From Nonomuraea glycinis (GTDB lineage Bacteria > Actinomycetota > Actinomycetes > Streptosporangiales > Streptosporangiaceae), in assembly GCF_014646515.1 (NCBI RefSeq), contig NZ_BMNK01000003.1, positions 248,001-312,000 on the forward strand: DNA of 64,000 nt. The letters run 5' to 3'. Positions 17,073 to 26,513 of this stretch are shown here, one piece after another. Position 1 is the first letter of the stretch; every line of letters begins with the position of its first letter. The notes beneath the pieces were generated by a model that saw only the letters and a list, made by a program, of their open reading frames with translations, made no database searches and was not told the origin of the DNA. The translations under genes and the position numbers were made by a program.

Positions 17073-18458
17073 GTGACCGTACTGAACGAACCGTCGAAGC
17101 GGGCGTCCCGGATGAGCGCCCGCCAACGACTGATTCTCCTGCTGCTGCTCGGGTCGCAGTTCATGCTCGCCGTCGACTTCTCCATCCTGAACGTCGCGCT
17201 GCCGGTGATCGGCACGGGACTGGGCTTCGAACTGGCCGGCCTGCAATGGGTGGCGACCACGTTCGCGCTGGCCGCGGCCGGGTTCACGCTGCTGTTCGGG
17301 CGGATCGCCGACCTGTTCGGGCGGCGCCGGCTGTTCCTCGCCGGGATGGCCCTGCTCGGCCTGTCCTCGCTGGCCGGCGGCCTGGCCACCTCACCCACCA
17401 TGCTGCTGGTCGCCCGCGTCGCCCAGGGCCTGGCCACGGCCATCGTCACGCCCGCCGGCCTGGCCCTGCTGACCACCTCGTTCCCGGAAGGGCCGCTGCG
17501 GGCCAAGGCACTCGGGCTGAACGGCGCGCTGATGTCGGCCGGCTTCACCTCCGGCGCGATCCTCGGCGGCCTGCTCACCGAGCTGCTGAGCTGGCGCTGG
17601 GCCTTCTTCGTCAACGTGCCCGTGGCTCTGGCCGTGCTGGTCGCGGCGCCCCTGGTGCTGACCGAGAGCCGGCCCGCGCGGCGGCCGAAGATGGACCTGC
17701 CCGGCGCCGTGACGGTGACCGCCGGCCTGCTCGCCCTGGTCTACGGGCTCACCCGGGCCGGCGAGCACGGCTTCGCCGACCCCGTCGCGCTCGGCGGGCT
17801 GGCCGCCGGAGCGGTGCTGCTGGTCGCGTTCTGGTTCGTCGAACGGCGGGCCGCCTCGCCACTGGTGCCGGTGACCATCCTGGCCCGGTCCACCGTCAAG
17901 TGGGGCAACCTCGCGGGCCTGGTCGCGTTCGCCACCGAGACCTCGCTGGTCTTCCTCCTGACGCTCTATCTGCAGAAGGTCCTCGGCTACTCGGCGCTGG
18001 CCACCGGCCTGTCGTTCGGCGTGCTCGGGATCGGCACCGTGCTCGGCGGCGTCATCGCCCCGCGGATGCTGGCCAGGACCGGCACCGGCCGGGGCATGAC
18101 CGTCGCCTTCGCCGTGCAGGCCGCCGCCACCGCGTCCCTGGCCCTGCTCGGCGCCGGGTCCGGATGGATCTGGCTGCTGCTGGTGGCCACCTTCGTCGGC
18201 GGCGTGGGCAACATGGTGGCGATCGTCGCCTTCATGATCACCGCCACCTCCGGCCTGCCCGACTCCGAGCAGGGCCTGGCCACCGGTCTGGCCACGATGA
18301 CTCAGCAGGTCGGCATCACGATGGGCATCCCGATCATGAGCGCGGTGGTCACCGCCGCCATGGGCACGGTGCTCCAGGGGGTGATCGTGGCTATCCTGGT
18401 CAACGCCGCCCTCGCCCTCGCGGGGGTCCTCATCCGGACCCGGGCGAGCACCTCCTGA
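17073..18458 (+). CDS. DHA2-family MFS exporter
   Basis: This 461-residue protein has about 14 membrane segments. Helix 1 has MLAVDFSILNVALPVI, the usual D-x-x-I/V-x-N-V-A-L-P motif of DHA2 exporters. Motif A is GRIADLFGRRRLF. The predicted role is proton-coupled drug efflux. It starts at GTG 17073 after AGGGGG. It is divergent from the TetR gene at 16383 and probably under its control. A repeat array separates its stop from the convergent malic enzyme gene. Confidence 0.9.
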   Translation: MTVLNEPSKRASRMSARQRLILLLLLGSQFMLAVDFSILNVALPVIGTGLGFELAGLQWVATTFALAAAGFTLLFGRIADLFGRRRLFLAGMALLGLSSLAGGLATSPTMLLVARVAQGLATAIVTPAGLALLTTSFPEGPLRAKALGLNGALMSAGFTSGAILGGLLTELLSWRWAFFVNVPVALAVLVAAPLVLTESRPARRPKMDLPGAVTVTAGLLALVYGLTRAGEHGFADPVALGGLAAGAVLLVAFWFVERRAASPLVPVTILARSTVKWGNLAGLVAFATETSLVFLLTLYLQKVLGYSALATGLSFGVLGIGTVLGGVIAPRMLARTGTGRGMTVAFAVQAAATASLALLGAGSGWIWLLLVATFVGGVGNMVAIVAFMITATSGLPDSEQGLATGLATMTQQVGITMGIPIMSAVVTAAMGTVLQGVIVAILVNAALALAGVLIRTRASTS

Positions 18459-18491
18459 ACGACGACCGCCCGGACCCACCGGGGCCGGGCG

Positions 18492-18546
18492 GCGTCCGGG
18501 CTGTGTCCGGGCGGTGTCCGGGCGGTGTCCGGGCGGTGTCCGGGTT
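18492..18546. repeat. 11-bp tandem repeats at a convergent gene junction
   Basis: Five units of consensus gtgtccgggcg run from 18492 to 18546. The first and last units diverge. The last unit runs into the stop codon of the malic enzyme gene. Confidence 0.85.
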
Positions 18547-19954
18547 ACGCCTCGGTGAAGCCCCGGGCGCGGCCGCCCGCCGACTCGCGCACCGCCGCCG
18601 CCACCGCGGAGGCGACGTCGGGGTGGAAGACGCTCGGGATGATGTAGTTGGGCCCGAGCTCCTCCGGCGTGACCACGGCGGCGAGAGCGCCGGCCGCGGC
18701 CAGGAGCATCTCCGAGGTGACGAGGTTGGCCTGGGCGTCCAGCAGCCCGCGGAAGACACCCGGGAACGCCAGCACGTTGTTGATCTGGTTGGGGTAGTCG
18801 GAGCGGCCGGTGGCGACCACCGCGGCGTACTCGCGGGCGTCGTCGGGCGAGACCTCGGGCTCCGGGTTGGCCAGCGCGAAGACGACCGCGCCCGGGGCCA
18901 TGGTGGCGATGTCGTCGCCGGTCAGGATGCCGGGCGCCGAGACGCCCACGAACACGTCGGCGCCCTTGACCGCGCCGCGCAGGTCACCGGAGTATCCCTC
19001 GGCGTTGGTGTGCTCGGCGATCCACCGCAGCGACTCGTCGAGGTCGTCGCGGTCCCGGTGCACGGCGCCGAGATAGTCGCAGACCACCACGTTGCGGGCG
19101 CCGGCCGCCAGCAGCAGCCGCAGCACGGCGTTGCCCGCCGCGCCCGCGCCCGCCATGGTGATCCGGACGTCCTCGATCTTCTTGTCGACCACGCGCAGCG
19201 CGTTGGTCATCGCCGCGACCACGCAGATGGCCGTGCCGTGCTGGTCGTCGTGGAAGACCGGGATGTCGAGCAGCTCGCGCAGCCGCCGCTCCACCTCGAA
19301 GCAGCGCGGCGCGCCGATGTCCTCCAGGTTGATGCCGCCGAAGCCGGGCGCGATGAGCTGCACCGTGCGCACGATCTCGTCCACGTCCTGCGTGTCGAGG
19401 CAGATCGGCCAGGCGTCGATCCCGGCGAAGCGTTTGAACAGCGCCGCCTTGCCCTCCATGACCGGCAGCGCGGCCTCCGGGCCGATGTTGCCCAGCCCGA
19501 GCACGGCCGAGCCGTCCGTGACCACGGCCACGCTGTTGCGCTTGATGGTCAGCCGGCGCGCGTCCTCCTTGTTGCGGGCGATCGCCATCGACACCCGTGC
19601 GACGCCCGGCGTGTAGGCCATCGAGAGGTCGTCGCGGTTGCGCAGCGGCACCTTCGACTTCATCTCGATCTTGCCGCCGAGGTGCATGAGGAAGGTGCGG
19701 TCGGAGACCTTGTGGATGACGACGCCCTCGACGGCCTCGAGCTGGTCCACGATGGCCTGGGCGTGATCGGTGTCACGCGCCGCGCACGTCACGTCGATGC
19801 GCAGCTTTTCGTGGCCTGCGTTGGTGACGTCGAGAGCGGTGACCACCCCGCCGGCCGACTCTACGGCGTGCGTGAGCTGGCTGACGGCTTTGCCGCCGGC
19901 CGGCACCTCAAGCCGCACAGTAATGGAGTACGACACACTGGGGACGGTCGCCAC
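18545..19954 (-). CDS. NAD-dependent malic enzyme with N-terminal ACT domain
   Basis: This 469-residue enzyme oxidatively decarboxylates malate to pyruvate. Residues 7-85 form an ACT-like regulatory domain ([20 protein letters not shown]). The malic enzyme N-domain follows with the catalytic Tyr in [10 protein letters not shown] and Lys in MEGKAALFK; metal-binding EDI and HDDQHGTA segments come next. The NAD domain has [18 protein letters not shown] 19954 has AGGAG 8 nt upstream. The ACT domain suggests allosteric control, probably by a small metabolite. Confidence 0.92.
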   Translation of the reverse strand: MATVPSVSYSITVRLEVPAGGKAVSQLTHAVESAGGVVTALDVTNAGHEKLRIDVTCAARDTDHAQAIVDQLEAVEGVVIHKVSDRTFLMHLGGKIEMKSKVPLRNRDDLSMAYTPGVARVSMAIARNKEDARRLTIKRNSVAVVTDGSAVLGLGNIGPEAALPVMEGKAALFKRFAGIDAWPICLDTQDVDEIVRTVQLIAPGFGGINLEDIGAPRCFEVERRLRELLDIPVFHDDQHGTAICVVAAMTNALRVVDKKIEDVRITMAGAGAAGNAVLRLLLAAGARNVVVCDYLGAVHRDRDDLDESLRWIAEHTNAEGYSGDLRGAVKGADVFVGVSAPGILTGDDIATMAPGAVVFALANPEPEVSPDDAREYAAVVATGRSDYPNQINNVLAFPGVFRGLLDAQANLVTSEMLLAAAGALAAVVTPEELGPNYIIPSVFHPDVASAVAAAVRESAGGRARGFTEA

Positions 19955-20010
19955 GTCAATCGCTCCTTCGCGCCTGACCGAGAAGTCCCCCCATGGTAGA
20001 GGTGTTCTGG

Positions 20011-20640
20011 TCATCCCAGCGCCTCGGCCGCCGAGACGATCAGATCGACGCAGGTCGCGACAGGGATGGCCGTGCTGTCGAGCACCAGGTGATAGAGCGA
20101 GACGTCGGCCGGATCGCGCCGGTAGAAATGGCGGACATAGGCGACGCGCGCCCGGTCGTTGTCCTCGATGATCTTGCGCGCCTCGCGCTCGCTCAGCCCG
20201 CCGAGCGTGGCGGTCTGCCTGATCCGGCGCGCGAGCGGGGCGTCGAGCCTGACGTGCAGGGCGCCGGGATGGTCGGCGAGCAGAACGGCCCCGCCCCGGC
20301 CCAGGAAGACGCCCCCCTGCGCGCGGGCGGTCTCCACCAGGATCCGCTCGGTGTGGCGGACGAACTCCTCCGGCGCGTGCGGCAGCGCGCCGGGAACGTA
20401 CATGTCGACACCGCCGAACGTGACGGTCGGCAGCCGCATCGCGCTGAACAGCAGCCTGCCGAGACCGTGCTCGGCCCGGTCGTCATGGGCCAGCGCCTCT
20501 TCCAGAGTGCAGCCCAGCTCCTGCGCGACGGCGCCGGCGATGGCGCGGTCGACGAAGGGCACGCCCAGGCTCTCCGCCACGGCCGGCCCGATGTGGCCGC
20601 CGGCCGTGCCGTACGTCGCGGAAATCGTGACGACCCGCAT
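20011..20640 (-). CDS. cytidylate-kinase-like protein
   Basis: This 209-residue P-loop protein resembles the cytidylate kinase-like family (Cytidylate_kin2). The N-terminal ISATYGTAGGHIGPAVAESL replaces the usual GxxGSGK loop with a looser glycine-rich loop. LGRGGAVLLADHP and RLDAPLARRIRQ match the family. The canonical Walker lysine is not evident, so nucleotide kinase activity is uncertain. It lies 9 nt after the thioredoxin-like gene and is probably cotranscribed with it and marR. Confidence 0.8.
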   Translation of the reverse strand: MRVVTISATYGTAGGHIGPAVAESLGVPFVDRAIAGAVAQELGCTLEEALAHDDRAEHGLGRLLFSAMRLPTVTFGGVDMYVPGALPHAPEEFVRHTERILVETARAQGGVFLGRGGAVLLADHPGALHVRLDAPLARRIRQTATLGGLSEREARKIIEDNDRARVAYVRHFYRRDPADVSLYHLVLDSTAIPVATCVDLIVSAAEALG

Positions 20641-20649
20641 ATCCCCAGG

Positions 20650-21600
20650 TTAGAACAGTGCGTTCGACAATGCTCTACGCGCCCGGGACAGAGAGGGGTC
20701 CTCGCCGGGCAGTGCCTCGAACAGCCCCAGCAGATGACGCCTGGCCTTGTCCCGATCGTCGCCCGAGGTGCGCTTGACCACCGCGATGATCCGGTCGAAG
20801 GCCTCGTCCACCGAGCCGGACAGCATCTCCAGGTCGGCCGCCAGCAACTGCGCGTCGAGGTCGGCCGGGTCCTGCAGCCGCCGCTGGACGTCGGCCGGGT
20901 CGACGTCGGCCGTCCGGCTGATCAGGCGGACGCCGGCCAGGCCCATCTTGGCGTCCTCGTTGCCCGGCACCCGGGCCAGCAGCCGCTCGTAGGCCGCCGC
21001 GGCCGCGTCCAGGTCGCCCTGCTCGATGGCCTCCTCGGCCGCCACCAGGTCGGGATCGGCCGGCGGCTCCTGCGGCCCCGCCGCCTCCTCCTGGCCGTCG
21101 GCCGGCGGCCGGGCGTCGGGGTTGGCCTCGTAGAACTGCTCGACCGCGCCCATCAGCTCGTCGAGCCAGCGGCGCACCTCCTGCTCCGGCAGCACCTGCT
21201 GGAAGCCGGTGACGGCCTGCCCCTGGAAGATGGCCAGCACGGTCGGCACCGCCTGCACCCGCAGCGCCTGCGCGATCTGCGGGCTGGCATCGACGTTGAT
21301 CTTGGCCAGCACCGCCCGGTTGCCCAGCCCGCCGACCACTTTTTCCAGCACGGGGCTGAGCTGGGCGCTGCCCGGGGCCCGGGGCGACCAGAGGTCGAGG
21401 ATGACGGGCACGGTCATCGAACGATCGATGACGTCGGTCGAGAACGTCTCCTCGGTCACGTCGACGACCGAGGCCGACGATGCCGCCTGTGGCCCCGTGG
21501 CCTCCCGTCGGGTCTGCGCGTCCAGTGCCTGCTTGCGCGCGCCCAGATCGATGGCTCCGTAGAGCGATCCGGGCCTAGAGAAGTCCGCCATGCTCCTCAT
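20650..21600 (-). CDS. thioredoxin-fold TPR protein (CnoX/YbbN-like)
   Basis: This protein of about 316 residues has an N-terminal thioredoxin fold followed by a linker and TPR-like helices (EEAIEQGDLDAAAAAYERLL). The usual WCGPC active site is replaced by LWSPRAPGS, so both redox cysteines are absent and it cannot be a disulfide reductase. In the CnoX family such proteins act as chaperone holdases that hand clients to GroEL or DnaK. ATG 21600 and ATG 21591 are both possible starts. The 5' end overlaps the marR gene by 26 bp. Confidence 0.83.
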   Translation of the reverse strand: MRSMADFSRPGSLYGAIDLGARKQALDAQTRREATGPQAASSASVVDVTEETFSTDVIDRSMTVPVILDLWSPRAPGSAQLSPVLEKVVGGLGNRAVLAKINVDASPQIAQALRVQAVPTVLAIFQGQAVTGFQQVLPEQEVRRWLDELMGAVEQFYEANPDARPPADGQEEAAGPQEPPADPDLVAAEEAIEQGDLDAAAAAYERLLARVPGNEDAKMGLAGVRLISRTADVDPADVQRRLQDPADLDAQLLAADLEMLSGSVDEAFDRIIAVVKRTSGDDRDKARRHLLGLFEALPGEDPSLSRARRALSNALF

Positions 21601-22126
21601 CTTGCCGCATGGCGGAACCGGGGAAGTCACCCGCCGCCACCCGGAGCGTGCGCAACTGGTCGAACATGTCCCGCAACGCGTCCTCGTCGTACATCGACAG
21701 GCCGAAGTCGGCCGCCATCAGGTCGGCCGTCGCATGCCGTACGACGTCACGACCCGCTTCGGTGATCTCGGCGAGCACTCCGCGCCCGTCACGAGGATTG
21801 GGCATGCGCCGGACCAGGCCGGATCTCTCGAGCCTGTCAACGGTGTTCGTGACGCTGGTCGGGTGCACCATCAGCCGCTCCCCGATTTTCCAAAGCGGCA
21901 GCGCCCCCGCCCTGCTGAAGGTCAACAGCACCAACGCCTCGTATCTGGCGAAGGTCAAGTCGTAGGGCTTCAGGAGCGAGTCAAGTTGCGACAGCAGGAT
22001 CTGATGCGCTCTCATGATCGACGTGACGGCGGCCATGGCAGAAGAGGGGCCGAAGTGAACGCGCCAGGTCTCCGCGGCTCGGTCGATGGGATCGAACGGC
22101 AGGTTGAGCGGCTTGGGCTGCGACAC
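21575..22126 (-). CDS. MarR-family regulator
   Basis: This 183-residue protein has the winged helix LPLWKIGERLMVHPTSVTNT followed by VDRLERSGLVRRMPNPRDGR. The N-terminus is longer than usual. Starts at GTG 22126 with TACGGT exactly 6 nt upstream and no Shine-Dalgarno, so it is probably leaderless. It leads the run marR, thioredoxin-like, cytidylate-kinase-like genes. The ligand is unknown. Confidence 0.88.
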   Translation of the reverse strand: MSQPKPLNLPFDPIDRAAETWRVHFGPSSAMAAVTSIMRAHQILLSQLDSLLKPYDLTFARYEALVLLTFSRAGALPLWKIGERLMVHPTSVTNTVDRLERSGLVRRMPNPRDGRGVLAEITEAGRDVVRHATADLMAADFGLSMYDEDALRDMFDQLRTLRVAAGDFPGSAMRQDEEHGGLL

Positions 22127-22132
22127 AGCGCT

Positions 22133-22138
22133 ACCGTA
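22133..22138 (-). promoter_or_regulatory. -10 box of leaderless marR promoter
   Basis: TACGGT on the minus strand ends 6 nt before the GTG start of marR. Confidence 0.5.
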
Positions 22139-22354
22139 GCGCGCTGCTCGTCCAGGTTCGTGCGCTTACGGAGAGCCATCGGATTCGCCGCTTGGCCAAG
22201 AATCCGGGCGTCAATCATCACGCTCAGTTATGGTTCTCGCATCGAATGGTGACGGGGAAGCCAAGTCCATCAGCCGTGGGGACGGCCGGACTCGGCGTTT
22301 TCGCCGCACCGACGGGGCACGGGGGGTGCTTGGTGAACTTCAACGGGAAAACGG

Positions 22355-23731
22355 GTGCGTGAGCACACGGGCGTTTCACGCGAGGAGCTGAAGCAGAGCG
22401 CGGCGGTCACGGTCGCCGTGCTCCTCGCTCTCGGCCTGGCCGCGGCGTGGAGCGTCCTGATCCCTGGCGTCGACGCGTGGGAGAACATCGTGGCGGCGGT
22501 CATCGGCTCGCTCAGGCTGACCGGACCCGTCGCCGCCGCCTTCGCCGCCTGGGTGGCCCTGCGCAAGCGCAGGGCGCTGCGCGACCGCCCGCTGACGACC
22601 TGGAAGGCGTTGAAGGCGCCGCTGGCCATCATGCTGGTGGTGCTGGGCTCGTTCGCCGCCACCGTGCTGGTGCTGGCCGTCAAGACCGTGCTCACCGAGC
22701 AGTCGGGCCGGCTGAGCCTGTCCGGCCTGGGCATGGGCATGGCCGGGCTGGCCCTCTACTCCGTGATCGGCTGGGTGGCCGGCTGGTCCCTGCCGAGCGC
22801 GGTCACCCCGCCGCTGGCCGGGATCGCCTGCTACGCGCTGTTCAGCTGGCTGGCCGACGGCGAGAGCTGGGCCGACCGGCTGGCTCCCGGCACGGGCGAG
22901 CCGTACGACCTCTTCCAGGGGTTGAGCGGGACGATCTTCCTTGACCAGATCATCTGGCTGCTCGGCGTCACGGGAGCCCTGCTGCTCGGCTGGGCCGCGC
23001 TGGTGACCAGGCAGGCCCTCGTGCTGGCCTGCGCGCTGCTGGCGGTGCTGGCGGCCGGCACGGGCGTGGCGCGGGTGCTGGCCGAGCCGCAGCCGGCGGC
23101 GGCGCAGGAGATCGCCTACAGCTGCCAGGAGTGGCCCATCACGGTCTGCGTGCACCCCGGCATGCGGGCGGGGCTGACGGAGCTCGGCGCAGCCTTCACC
23201 GAGATCGCCTCGCGCCTGGCGGAGACGCCCGCCGCCTTCACCCGGGTCGAGCAGCGTCCGCTCGACGACCCGCTCCAGCCGTCCAGCGGACTGGCGCCGA
23301 TCCACCTGCCGGACCTGTCGGCCGGGTTCGCCGACGAGGCCGCGCACGAGTACATCGACTCGCTGGCGGCCCGGTGCCCCGGCAGTCCTGCGGACGGCTA
23401 CCGGGAGATCGTGATGGCCTGGCTGCGCGGGGAGCCGCTGCCCGGCGGGCCGCTGCTGGAGCACGAGTACGCGGCGGCCTGGTTCTCCGGGCTCAACGAG
23501 CACCAGCGCCGTGAGTGGCTGCGCATGTTCTTCAGCGACTTCCAGGCGTGCAAGCTGTCCAGCACGCACTTCGGCGGGGGCCCCGCGGGAGCCGCCACCC
23601 AGCCGGCCGCACCGGCCGCCACCCAGGTGCGTGAGGAGAGCGCGCCCCAGGTCTACCCGGTCTACCCCGACCCCAGCGACCAGCCCTCGGCCAATTGGGG
23701 ACCGAATATGTCACCTCAAGGCTGGCAATGA
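22355..23731 (+). CDS. polytopic membrane protein with C-terminal outer domain
   Basis: This 458-residue protein has about seven membrane segments in residues 12-245 (for example LAIMLVVLGSFAATVLVLAV). A domain of about 200 residues follows, probably outside the cell, with three cysteines around YSCQEWPITVCVHPGM. The C-terminus is Pro/Ala/Gln-rich. I do not recognise the family; the layout resembles actinobacterial membrane proteins found beside ABC transporters, but no ATPase is adjacent. It starts at GTG 22355. The 228 bp before it show no clear signal. Confidence 0.7.
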   Translation: MREHTGVSREELKQSAAVTVAVLLALGLAAAWSVLIPGVDAWENIVAAVIGSLRLTGPVAAAFAAWVALRKRRALRDRPLTTWKALKAPLAIMLVVLGSFAATVLVLAVKTVLTEQSGRLSLSGLGMGMAGLALYSVIGWVAGWSLPSAVTPPLAGIACYALFSWLADGESWADRLAPGTGEPYDLFQGLSGTIFLDQIIWLLGVTGALLLGWAALVTRQALVLACALLAVLAAGTGVARVLAEPQPAAAQEIAYSCQEWPITVCVHPGMRAGLTELGAAFTEIASRLAETPAAFTRVEQRPLDDPLQPSSGLAPIHLPDLSAGFADEAAHEYIDSLAARCPGSPADGYREIVMAWLRGEPLPGGPLLEHEYAAAWFSGLNEHQRREWLRMFFSDFQACKLSSTHFGGGPAGAATQPAAPAATQVREESAPQVYPVYPDPSDQPSANWGPNMSPQGWQ

Positions 23732-23758
23732 TGATCGCCCTTCGGGTAGTCAGACACC

Positions 23759-24430
23759 ATGACGACTTCCCAGACGGCGGATCCCGCAGTGTCTCCACGG
23801 CGCCGCCGCAGGTGGCGATATCTCGCGGCCCTGCTGGTCGCGTTGGTTCTGCTCGTGGTGGGTGGCCGCCTGGCCTGGACCTGGCTCAATCCGATGGGCG
23901 AGCAGACCGTCGACCGCAGCCAGCCGGTCCTGCTGGAGTCCATCAAGGACCTGAGCCGGTTCGTGGGCGCGACGGGCAGCTTCCAGGTGGTGGTGGACCT
24001 GGAGAAGGACGCCAACTTCCTGCCGGACGCCATCAAGGGCACCAGGACGCTGTTCGTCGGCGCGGGCGGCGTGGACGCCTACACCGACTTCTCGGGCCTG
24101 GGCAAGGACGCGGTGACGGTGTCCGAGGACCGCACCCAGGCCACCGTCCGCCTGCCGCGCGCCCAGCTCGAGAAGCCCAGCCTGAACAACTCGCGCTCGT
24201 ACGTCTTCGCCCACCAGCGCGGGCTGTTCGACCGGGTGCAGGACTTCCTGTCCGCCTCGCCGAGCGACCAGCGTGAGCTCTACCTGCTGGCGGAGAAGAA
24301 GATCAGCGAGGCGGCCGTCTCCAGCGACCTGCGCGCCCGCGCCGACGCCAACACCAGGACGATGCTCGAAGGGATGCTCAAGTCCCTCGGGTTCACCAAG
24401 GTGACGGTGAAGTTCACCGACGAGCCGTGA
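23759..24430 (+). CDS. DUF4230 family membrane-anchored protein
   Basis: This 223-residue protein has a basic cytoplasmic N-terminus (RRRRRWR) and one membrane helix (residues 21-41). An outer domain with the DUF4230 pattern follows: VLLESIKDLSRFVGATGSFQ, then TLFVGAGGVDAYTDFSGL and a late ARADANTRTMLEGMLKSLGF. No function is known for the family. A TAGTCA hexamer 6 nt before the ATG is an imperfect -10 box. A strong hairpin follows. Confidence 0.85.
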   Translation: MTTSQTADPAVSPRRRRRWRYLAALLVALVLLVVGGRLAWTWLNPMGEQTVDRSQPVLLESIKDLSRFVGATGSFQVVVDLEKDANFLPDAIKGTRTLFVGAGGVDAYTDFSGLGKDAVTVSEDRTQATVRLPRAQLEKPSLNNSRSYVFAHQRGLFDRVQDFLSASPSDQRELYLLAEKKISEAAVSSDLRARADANTRTMLEGMLKSLGFTKVTVKFTDEP

Positions 24431-24475
24431 GGGTCCTAGTGCCCCTCTCCCCTGCCTAGGCACCTACTCAGGCGC

Positions 24476-24519
24476 CCGCCCCCGCACAGATAAGGCATCC
24501 GCCCGATGTGCGGGGGCGG
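24476..24519 (+). terminator. terminator after DUF4230 gene
   Basis: ccgcccccgcaca (24476-24488) pairs with tgtgcgggggcgg (24507-24519). The 13-bp stem lies about 45 nt after the stop. Confidence 0.75.
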
Positions 24520-24578
24520 CCCTTAGGACGACTCTTGAGAGTGCAGGCAGAGAAGAACGCACAGCACAGGAGCTTTCG

Positions 24579-24731
24579 ATGAACGCCGAGTTCGAGTACA
24601 TCGTCATGAAGAACCACGCGAAGGAACTGCGCGAGGCAGCCGCCGAGCACCGCCGGGTGCGCGAGGCGCTGAAGGGCCGCCGGGACGAGCGCCGGCGCCG
24701 CTCCTTCCTCGCCAGGTTCCTGTCCGCATGA
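24579..24731 (+). CDS. 50-residue basic helical protein
   Basis: This short gene has a clear ribosome site (CAGGAG, 6 nt before ATG) and third-position G+C like its neighbours. The product begins MNAEFEYIVMKNHAKELREA and ends in an Arg-rich helix (KGRRDERRRR) followed by the hydrophobic SFLARFLSA. It lies between two strong hairpins, so it is probably a single-gene transcript. I recognise no family. An RNA-binding or membrane-touching role is possible from charge alone. Confidence 0.72.
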   Translation: MNAEFEYIVMKNHAKELREAAAEHRRVREALKGRRDERRRRSFLARFLSA

Positions 24732-24744
24732 CCGCCACCACGAC

Positions 24745-24774
24745 GCCCGGCCGCACCCTCCCTCGCGGCCGGGC
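24745..24774. terminator. bidirectional terminator
   Basis: gcccggccgc (24745-24754) pairs with gcggccgggc (24765-24774) around a 10-nt loop. It separates the 50-residue gene from the convergent thiolase gene. Confidence 0.75.
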
Positions 24775-24786
24775 GCATCGACCTCC

Positions 24787-25983
24787 CTAGCTCGGTACGC
24801 GGATGACGAGCGCGTCGCCCTGGCCGCCGCCGCCGCACAGCCCGGCCGCGCCGAGGCCGCCGCCGCGCCGCTTGAGCTCGTACGCGAGGCTGAGGACGAT
24901 GCGCGCGCCCGAGGCGCCGATCGGGTGGCCGAGCGCGATGCCGCCACCGTTGACGTTCACGATGTCCATCGGTACGCCGAGCTCCTTGACCGACTGGATC
25001 ACCACGCTGGCGAACGCCTCGTTGATCTCCACCAGGTCCAGGTCCGCCGCCGTCCGCCCCTGCTTGGCCAGGGCCTGCTTGATGGCGTTGGCCGGCTGCG
25101 ACTGCAGTGAGCTGTCCGGGCCGGCCACGTTTCCGTGCCGGCCGATCTCCGCCAGCCACGGCAGGCCGAGCTCTTCCGCCTTCGCCCTGGACATGACCAC
25201 GACCGCGCAGGCGCCGTCGGAGATCTGCGAGGCCGAGCCGGCCGTGATCGTGCCGTCGGCGGTGAACGCGGGCCGCAGCCGGGCCAGGGTCTCCGCCGTG
25301 GTGTCGCCGCGTACGCCCTCGTCCTCCTTGACGACCACCGGCTCACCGCGACGCTGCGGGATCTCCACCGGCACGATCTCGGCGTCGAACGCGCCGTTCT
25401 TGGCGGCCGCCGCCGCGAGTTGGTGGGAGCGGGCCGACACCGCGTCCTGCTCCTCGCGGCCGATGCTCAGGCGGGTGTTGTGACGCTCGGTCGACTCGCC
25501 CATCGCGCACTGGTCGAACGCGCAGAACAGGCCGTCGTGGGCCATCGAGTCGACCACGTCCGCGCCGCCGTACTTGACGCCCTTGCGCAGGCCCGGCAGC
25601 AGGTGCGGGGCGTTCGTCATCGACTCCATGCCGCCCGCGACCACGATGTCGAACTCGCCGGCGCGGATGAGCTGGTCGGCCAGGGCGATGGCGTCCAGGC
25701 CCGACAGGCAGACCTTGTTGATCGTGATCGACGGGACGGTCATCGGGATGCCCGCCTTGACCGCGGCCTGGCGGGAGGGGATCTGGCCCGCCCCGGCCTG
25801 GAGCACCTGGCCCATGATCACGTACTCGACGGCCTCGGGGGCCACGCCGGCACGCTCCAGGGCCGCCTTGATGGCGATGCCGCCGAGCTCCACCGCCGAC
25901 AGCCCGGACAGGGCGCCGAGCAGTTTGCCGATGGGCGTGCGCGCCCCGGCGACGATCACAGAACCGGACACCGGATCGGACAT
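24787..25983 (-). CDS. acetyl-CoA C-acetyltransferase (thiolase)
   Basis: This 398-residue thiolase has the acyl-enzyme cysteine C92 ([12 protein letters not shown]), H353 in [14 protein letters not shown] and C383 in LCGGGGQG, so the active site is complete. It condenses or cleaves acetoacetyl-CoA/3-ketoacyl-CoA. It is divergent from methylmalonyl-CoA epimerase across 85 bp, the arrangement known in Streptomyces. The start has AGGAGG. The precise chain-length preference cannot be read from sequence. Confidence 0.93.
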   Translation of the reverse strand: MSDPVSGSVIVAGARTPIGKLLGALSGLSAVELGGIAIKAALERAGVAPEAVEYVIMGQVLQAGAGQIPSRQAAVKAGIPMTVPSITINKVCLSGLDAIALADQLIRAGEFDIVVAGGMESMTNAPHLLPGLRKGVKYGGADVVDSMAHDGLFCAFDQCAMGESTERHNTRLSIGREEQDAVSARSHQLAAAAAKNGAFDAEIVPVEIPQRRGEPVVVKEDEGVRGDTTAETLARLRPAFTADGTITAGSASQISDGACAVVVMSRAKAEELGLPWLAEIGRHGNVAGPDSSLQSQPANAIKQALAKQGRTAADLDLVEINEAFASVVIQSVKELGVPMDIVNVNGGGIALGHPIGASGARIVLSLAYELKRRGGGLGAAGLCGGGGQGDALVIRVPS

Positions 25984-26068
25984 GGCAGGGGCCTCCTGAT
26001 GCGAGCGTGGGGTTGTTTGACACCATACCCACGGGTAGCACGTTGCTCGCTATGGAGGTAGGCCACAC

Positions 26069-26494
26069 ATGTTCATGCGCATCGACCACATCGCAATCGC
26101 CTGCCACGACCTCGAGGCGAAGATCAAGCTGTTCTGCGAGACGTTCGAGCTGACCGTCGTGGCCCGCGAGATCAACGAGGAGCAGGGCGTCAAGGAGGCC
26201 ATGCTGAAGATCGCCGACGGCGAGAGCGGGAGCTCCTACATTCAGCTTCTCGAACCGCTGTCGCCCGATTCTCCCGTGGGAAAATTCCTGGCCAAGCGAG
26301 GTGAGGGACTCCATCACGTGGCTTTCGGGGTTCCCGACGTGGCCGAGGCAATGGATAAGATCAGTGCAAAGGGCGTAAGGCTGCTCGACGAGCGTCCCAG
26401 GCATGGCTCGATGGGTTCGGAAATCGCGTTTCTCCACCCCAAAGACCTTGGAGGAACACTCACGGAGCTGGTTCAAGCGGCCGCGCCCCGGTAA
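26069..26494 (+). CDS. mce: methylmalonyl-CoA epimerase
   Basis: This 141-residue vicinal-oxygen-chelate protein interconverts (R)- and (S)-methylmalonyl-CoA. Metal ligands are consistent with H7 (RIDHIAIAC), Q in YIQLLEPL, H in GLHHVAFGV and E in GTLTELVQ. The pathway links propionyl-CoA and succinyl-CoA and supplies polyketide precursors. GGAGGT lies 9 nt upstream. Its neighbours (thiolase, then a Scy/FilP-like gene) match Streptomyces synteny. Confidence 0.9.
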   Translation: MFMRIDHIAIACHDLEAKIKLFCETFELTVVAREINEEQGVKEAMLKIADGESGSSYIQLLEPLSPDSPVGKFLAKRGEGLHHVAFGVPDVAEAMDKISAKGVRLLDERPRHGSMGSEIAFLHPKDLGGTLTELVQAAAPR

Positions 26495-26513
26495 ACGCAA
26501 GAATCGTTCGTTA

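Noticed and set aside
18492-18546. Integration or attachment site
   Set aside because: Short direct units only, with no integrase, tRNA or flanking inverted repeats.
17246-19999. Long open frame overlapping the DHA2 exporter and malic enzyme genes
   Set aside because: It is out of frame with one real gene and antisense to another, and the product is Arg/Gly/Pro-rich without motifs.
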